Below, piece by piece: positions 58,233-64,000 of a stretch of 64,000 nucleotides of DNA (within the stretch, counting starts at the first letter, position 1; the number at the start of each line of letters is the position of its first letter). Position numbers and translations under genes: made by a program. Source of the DNA: Ashinkailepas kermadecensis (lineage: Eukaryota > Arthropoda > Thecostraca > Neolepadidae); assembly GCA_034440615.1 (NCBI GenBank), contig JAOTOM010005140.1:518501-582500 (forward strand). Direction: 5' to 3'. Below the pieces are notes generated by a model. It worked only from the letters and a program-made list of their open reading frames with translations. It did not search any database and was not told the DNA's origin.

Positions 58233-59580
58233 ATCAAAGGTCACCATATTGAAAATTACAAGTATATTGACCACGTCACGTCGATTGGTGAAGGTTTCAT
58301 GAAATTCGGTTCAGTACTTTCTGAGCATGGGCAGCGCAACAACCCTTAAAAGGAGTTTCAAGCATTTTTCATGACCATGACCTCATGCCAAGGTCACCAT
58401 ATCGAAAAGTCTGAAGTATATCGACCACGTCACGTCGATTAGTGAAGGTTCCATGAAATTCGGGTCAGTACTTTCGGAGCATGGGTGGCGCGACAAGCCC
58501 TAAAAAGAGTCTGATGCATTCTTGATCACCTTGATCAGAGGCCAAGGTCACCATATTGAAAAGTCCCCAGTATATCTACCACGTCACGTCGATTGGGGAG
58601 GTTTCATGAATTTCGTGTCAGTACTTCTTGAGCATAGGCGCCGCAACAACCCTTAAAATGAGTTTCGAGCATTTTTGATGGCCTTGACGTAAGGCCAAGG
58701 TCACCATATTGAAAAATCCCAAGTATATCGACCACGTGACGTCGATTGGTGAAGGTTTCACGAATTCCGGTTCCGTACTCTCGGAGTGTGGCTGCCGCAA
58801 CAACCCATAAAATGAGTTCTAAGCATTTTTGGTGGCCTTGACCTAGGGTTAAGGTCACTATATTGAAATGTCCCAAGTATATCGACCACATCACTTCGAT
58901 TGGTGAAGGTTTCATGAAATACGGTTAGTATTTTTGGAGCATGGGCGGCGCAACAACTCTTAAAAAGAGTTTTATGCATTTTTGATGACCTTGACCTTAA
59001 GCCAATGTCGCATATTTAAACGTCCCGAGTATATCGGCCGTTCTACGTCGATTGATGAATGTTTAATCAAATTCGGTTAAGTACTTTCGGAGTATAGGCG
59101 TAGCAAATAGCCTCAAAGACGATTTGGTGTATTTTGGTGACCTTGACCTAAAGCCAAGGTCACCATTTTCAAAGCCCCACCCATATCGACCACGTCACGT
59201 CGATTGGCGAAGTTTTCATGAAATTTTATCCGTAGTTTCGGAGTATGGGCGTGGAAAAGTCTTACAAGTGGTTTTGTACTTTTTGGTGACCTTGACCTAA
59301 ATACAAGGTCACCATACTAAAAAATCAAAAGTATATCGACCATGTCACGTCGATTGGTAAAGGTTTCATGGAATTCGGTTCAGTAGTTTAGGAGCATGTG
59401 CATCGCAACAATTGAAAATAAAGATGTCCTTATTTTGCTATTTTAGGTCAAGGTCAAGGTCACCGTATTGTAAAGTCCCAGGTAAATTGACCATGCTGCA
59501 TCGATTGGTGAAAGTTTCATGAAATTCAGTCCTGCCGTTTAGGAGCATGGGCACCGCAACATTTTCGAGATGGCCGCTCC
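58233..59580 (+). repeat. 153-bp satellite, direct wing (~9 units)
   Basis: TCGATT landmarks at 58281, 58435, 58589, 58742, 58896, 59048, 59200, 59350 and 59501 (150-154-bp steps). Each unit contains CAAGGTCACCATATTGAAAA, TATATCGACCACGTCACGTC and TTTCATGAAATTCGGTTCAG. Confidence 0.95.
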
Positions 59581-59639
59581 CAATTTAAGGTGTAATTTAG
59601 TAGCTGCACGTTACGTGATTTGAACGTTCGGAGATTTGG

Positions 59640-59820
59640 CCGTTTTAGAGGTTTTGAACTGTTAGATGCTTTGATACGTTAGAAGTTTTTACATCTCCAA
59701 CAGAAGGAAGTTTCCGCCGATTAGGGGTTTTGAACCATTAGAGGAATTGAATTTTAGCGGATTTTAGAAGTTTTGAACTATTCGATGCTCTGAATCCTTA
59801 GACGTTCTGATACACCCCCG
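59640..59820 (+). repeat. Degenerate TTAGAGGTTTTGAACT phrase repeat
   Basis: TTTTGAAC(T/C) and TTAGA(A/G)G phrases recur at about 20-35-bp spacing. Confidence 0.6.
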
Positions 59821-60210
59821 ATTCAAGTGTGTGCTTTGCTGCATCGAGTGCTGTGCCGGTATATATATCGCCTTGGCTGTGCCCAAAAGATAACTAGATA
59901 ACTGCTGTGCCAGCGGTGCCAGCCCTGCCAGTGTGTTGCGAAGTAGGCCGTGCTAGTGTGTTGCGATTTGCGGTCGGCGAGTAGGTGTTAGCTCAGCAAT
60001 GGGCTGTATTCAAAGTTTGTAAGTCTGATATTTAAATTTACAGCTTAAGGTATTTTTTTAAATTTGAATTTTCTTTTCCCATGTAAGGCTCTTTTCCATT
60101 CAATGCATCCAAGCATTCATGTGTGAGCAGCAGGAGCAGTTCCTCCCACGACCTCAAAACACTGCAACTTAAAGCTGCCTCAGTTTTTGAAGCAAAAGTT
60201 TGGAGACTGG
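59821..60210. other. No recognised feature
   Basis: Nothing identified beyond GTGCCAG-type microrepeats near 59915-59960. Confidence 0.4.
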
Positions 60211-60214
60211 ATAA

Positions 60215-62340
60215 AATGCTTGGCGTCTTAAAAGTTTTTTTTGGGGGGGGCATTTTTCATTGGAATACCATGCTTATGAAGGTGACTAAGATGATGGGAC
60301 CACTTATTTTCTGTGCAAATGCTTACTTTCCAGGTTGTGAGCAAAATAGTGCCAAAAAGGGGCTTTGAGGTGGCTAACCTAGCATAAAAAGAAATGTTAA
60401 AAATGAAATAAAAATGCAACATAACCTAACCTAGCCTAGCCTAACCTATGTACCTACCTACCTACTTTTGGATAACAAAATAACAAAATAAGAAAAATGT
60501 CAAGCAATTTATTTTCTGAAAATTCTCAGAATTAAAAAAGAAACCTAACCTAAGCTGCTTTTAAAAAAAAAGAAGAAGTTGTGATGCATTTTTGGGAAAC
60601 TTTTTGGTATTATTGTGCTTTAAGGTGGTAAAAAGAAAAGTTTTACATGCAATAGTCTCCATAAAACAAAGAAATGGGTTATGTTTGGTTGGGTTAGGTT
60701 AGTTTAGGTTTTATTTAAGTTGGCAAATTTGTCACAAAAATCCCCCCCCACAAAAAAACAATCCCATTTGCACAGAAAATAAGTGGTCCCATCATCTTTG
60801 TCACCTTCATCAGCATGGTATTCTGAATAAAAATTCCAATATATTTTTTAAAACACCTTTTTAAGACAAAAATGCTGATTTTTCCACCTGCACCACCATT
60901 GAGGGGATACATTTGGGCTTTCTTTACCTTTCGACCAACACATGCTGCCAAGGTTAGTGATTTGTAAAGAGGTGTACCATGTGGAACAGTGACGTACGGA
61001 GTGGAGTGACGTCACGGAGTTGGGTGTCGATGTGTTAGGTTAGGTTAGTGCCCGTCATCGACACCCGACTCCTGTGACGTCACTTCCCTGAATTATGTGA
61101 TGTCACTGTTTCCCACTGTACACCTCTTTACAAATCACTAACCTTGGCAGTATGTGTTGGCCAAAAGGTAAAGATTACCTAAATTTGCAGTTTCAGGTAA
61201 TTTGTTTTCTTATATTATTTTTTTTGATGTTTATGAATGTGCTGAGCATCATGTGACCATTCATTTTTTTCTTCAATTTCCTCTGCAAATGCATACTTTT
61301 CAAGTTGGGAGGCAAAATAACACCAAGAAAGTGGCTTAAACTTTGATAATATTGCATAAAATTGATGTTCAAAATAAAGAAGAAACATTACCTAACCTAA
61401 CCTAGCCTAACTGGTCTTATTGCAGTTTAAGGTAATCAGGAGACAAGTTTTCCACACATTTAAACTCCATGAAGCATGCAAAGGGGTTCGGTTTCATTAT
61501 GTTTGGCTAGGTTATGATTTTGTGGTATGTTATTTTTCTTCTCCAAATTTGAACCAAAGGATTTTTTTTTCTTCAAAACATTTCAAGCTTGATTGGGTTA
61601 GGTTTGGTTAGGTTTTTTAATTTGTAGATTTTCCATGTTTAAGAAGGAATTTGCTTTCTTTCATGGGAGGTTAGGCTAATGAAGCCTATGTTAGGCTAGG
61701 TTATGCTAATCTTTTTTCTTTATTTCAAACATTACTTCTTATGCTATGTGACCCAATTTCAAGCCTTGTGGGTGTTATTTTCCCTCCAAATTGAAAAGTA
61801 TGCATTTGCAGAGGAAGCGAGTGGTCATATGTTCAGCACATTCATAAACATTGCATTGAAAATGAAATTCCAAGAAATTTAACACCAATCACCTAAAACA
61901 CAAATCCACCAAGAAATTAGGATTTACCTTGAACTGCTAATTTACTGCCTAAACTTCCATGCAAGAAAGCATTTTAAGGGAAAATTTTCAAAAAAGCATT
62001 AGGATTCTTATGTATCACAATCGACAATGGTGAGCATAAGCATGATACACATATGACATAGTTAGAAATGAGTCACAGACACTTCATAAACCCATATCAA
62101 GAAACACAATGTCAATACTTCTTTGGGAAGGATGTATTTGGTGTTCAGTAGGTGGTATATTCCACCATATTTCATTAATAATGTATCACTGTTCCTCTGT
62201 GAAAGCTTACTTTTCAGTTGGAAAGCAAAATACCACCAAAAAGGGCACTGGGTTGGGTACTATAGCATGCAAAATGATGTTGAAAAATGTAACAGACTAG
62301 CCTCCCTTGTAAGGAAAAAATGTTGAAAATAGAAAAGGCA
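60215..62340. repeat. Nested inverted repeats with TTAGG/CCTAA inserts
   Basis: 60220-60325 pairs in inverse with 60770-60880 (GGGACCACTTATTTTCTGTG in both). 61225-61345 pairs with 61740-61860 (CCTCTGCAAATGCATACTTT). A related unit, with AAAGCTTACTTTTCAGTTGG, lies at 62195-62290. Short TTAGG or CCTAA runs sit between the arms at 60425, 60690, 61035, 61390, 61590 and 61680. Confidence 0.8.
60922..61173. repeat. ~250-bp palindrome with TTAGG units in its loop
   Basis: Arms of about 110 bp pair from CTTTACCTTTCGACC (60922) to GGCCAAAAGGTAAAG (61173). They include AAGGTTAGTGATTTGTAAAG/CTTTACAAATCACTAACCTT and GACGTCAC on both sides. The ~23-base loop reads TGTTAGGTTAGGTTAG.... Confidence 0.9.
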
Positions 62341-62954
62341 ATTTTTTTTTCTTCTCAAAATTCGGTATAGGCTAACCACAGGCCTGGACAATAACAATCA
62401 GCTGCTGGGGTGTTGTTTAACTACATATGACCCATCAGCTTATTGCTACAGATGGACCACAGACGTATTATGCCCTGTGTGGTGATTGTGTTTGATGTCA
62501 TGTTTTTTTCTGTGTGCATGCCATGTTAACTAGTTACAGTGCAGGATTGTTATGACAATGGAAAGAAAAGCTTTCATGGAAAGCAACTCTGTATAACACA
62601 GCTGTATTTATATTTACATAAAATCCCTCCCATGGAAGCTTGGCTGACATGGCAGGATGTATGAGTATATAATTTTAAACCTGTCAATTTGGCTGAAGCA
62701 AACTCAGTGATTGATTGATGGATTTTGAAGCTGCTTTAGCAAAGGCTATTTAGCTATAGTCACAACAATTCTGCATTGCAATTGGCTAAATTGGTGCATA
62801 CACAGATAAAACTGATATTGATCACGATCTTCACAAGCATCATATATGCAGCTAAGCAAAACACCAGCAGCTGACACTATTGTCCAACCTGACTCCATAA
62901 GCCTTGACCTAACCTAATCTAACCTAATCTAGCCTATTCAAACTCATCTTGATA
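62341..62954. other. No recognised gene; CCTAA-like run at 62905-62935
   Basis: AACCTAATCT units only. Confidence 0.5.
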
Positions 62955-64000
62955 GGCACAACATTTAAGAGATACTCAACGTGGATTTAGATGTGGGAGA
63001 TCTTGCCTCACTAAACTAATGGAGTTCTTGGAGTGTATTGCTAGAGAAGTAGACAATCAAAGCAGGATAGATGTTGTGTACTTAGACTTTAGCAAAGCTC
63101 AAGCATTTAATTTATCAACTAGAGCAGCATGTGGTTGATGGAATAGTTTTAGGTTGGAATGAACCATGGTTAAGGGGATGGAACCTTTCATGCCTCAGTA
63201 GCTCCGTTGGTTAGAGGACTGGCCTGCACTCATCTTCCCTGTCTTGGCAACACAGGGTTTGAGTCACTTCAATCGCTCGCATTTAGCCCTGGCTGGGAGG
63301 GTCAGTTGGCAGCTGGCCCGATAAGACCGGGGACGAGCTACTGGGTGGCGTGTCGGGGCATTAATGGCACATTAAACTTTCTGTAAAAATTATGCTGTTT
63401 AACTGGAATTCACTGATCGGGTGGTGGGGCAAGGTTTGCGCAACAAGCTCTGCTTAGCAATAGAACCCTGGTTCATGAAGCCACCCTAGCAATAACTTGG
63501 ATTCATTTTTATGGAAGCAAAGGCTAGTGTTAAATGGATGTAAATCTCAATGGAAGGATGTTCTAAGTTGAGTGCCACATGGCTATGTTCTAGGTTCCCT
63601 TTGCTTTATCTTCTTTGTGAACAGCATTGAGGTAGGGCTGAGGAATTGAGTGTTCAGATTTGCTGATGATATAAAGTTGGTAGGAGTGGCTAACAATAAT
63701 GATAAATCTAGTAATATTCAACAAGGCATGGAGGGCCTATGGAAGTGAGAAGATGTCAGATGTCTTAACTATGAAAAATGTAAGGTTATGTATCTGGGGT
63801 GTGGAGCTGAGATTTTCAGATATACAATGGAAGGTAGTGAACTGAATGTCATTGAAGTGGAAAGAAACTTAGGTGTGTTAGTTTCCAATGACCTTAAAGC
63901 AGAAAAGCAATTCACCTCAGCTAAGAACAGGGCAATCAGAATGCTGGCAATCATTAATAGGAATGCGAGATATAAGAGCAAGGAAGTCATAAATAAACTA
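62955..64000 (+). pseudogene. Degenerate non-LTR retrotransposon reverse transcriptase, interrupted, 3' cut by window end
   Basis: After removing the SINE insert, one + frame reads as a LINE reverse transcriptase. It has TQRGFRCGRSCLTKLMEFLE, then VVYLDFSKA (motif A region), WLRGW|KQRLVLNG, VPHGYVLGS (from the usual VPQGSVLGP), FADDIKLVG (motif C, FADD intact) and NLGVLVSNDLKAEKQF. In-frame stops lie just before VPHG, before VFRFADD and after EGLWK, and the segment after motif A is deleted or shifted, so it is inactive. Family is jockey/CR1-like by general appearance; the clade is uncertain. The element continues past the window end. Confidence 0.85.
63184..63510 (+). mobile_element. tRNA-derived SINE inserted in the reverse transcriptase
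   Basis: Starts near GCCTCAGTAGCTCCGTTGG, containing a Pol III A-box (TAGCTCCGTTGG), followed about 45 bases later by a B-box (GGTTTGAGTCA). A non-tRNA body follows, including ACATTAAACTTTC. ATGGAA occurs at 63178-63183 and 63511-63516; removing the insert with one copy restores W-K-Q-R in the reverse transcriptase frame, so these are likely the target-site duplication. Confidence 0.75.

Overview
The window is eukaryotic, repeat-rich genomic DNA. It looks like an arthropod and most plausibly a crustacean. The reasons are an insect-like Hey gene with spliceosomal introns, scattered short runs of TTAGG/CCTAA (the arthropod telomere unit), very long dinucleotide and minisatellite arrays, CpG-rich islands, and degenerate LINE and tRNA-SINE sequence. 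The organism is inferred from sequence character only; no search was possible.

The one host gene I can assemble is an orthologue of Hey (Hairy/E(spl)-related with YRPW), on the + strand from 22090 to 35066. It has four coding exons (22090-22148, 23367-23569, 33682-33839, 34713-35066) whose splice phases join exactly into a 257-residue protein. That protein has a bHLH domain with the Hey-type glycine in the basic region, an Orange domain and a terminal YRPW motif. Three of its landmarks sit inside or against tandem duplications. The exon 2 acceptor lies at the end of a TGACGTCA repeat cluster. The exon 3 splice donor has been amplified about 11 times as a 27-bp unit that keeps the reading frame. 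The last codons and stop have been triplicated as a 54-bp unit, also in frame. Upstream of the start are two CSL/Su(H)-type motifs and two CACGTG boxes, which fits a Notch target with possible autoregulation.

Layout. 1-1.0 kb: 3' part of an intronless ORF of a repeated PIN/FEN-like, cysteine-rich family. 1.5-21.5 kb: dispersed repeats, a 270-bp satellite, MITE-like and foldback elements, and CpG islands. 21.6-35.2 kb: Hey, whose 10.1-kb second intron is mostly tandem arrays (GA/GAGACA, TGACGTCA-rich, 29-bp, 16-bp, 41-bp, 57-bp). 36-54.8 kb: a large composite 'phrase repeat' family present once almost whole (50.5-54.7 kb) and as separate pieces at 1.6-2.3, 36-37 and 38.5-40.5 kb, plus a TC/TA/TC block of nearly 900 bp. 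55-62.4 kb: duplicated segments, a 153-bp satellite that flips orientation, and nested inverted repeats holding TTAGG units. 62.95 kb to the end: a decayed non-LTR reverse transcriptase interrupted by a tRNA-derived SINE.

Most long ORFs in the window are artefacts of stop-free tandem repeats.
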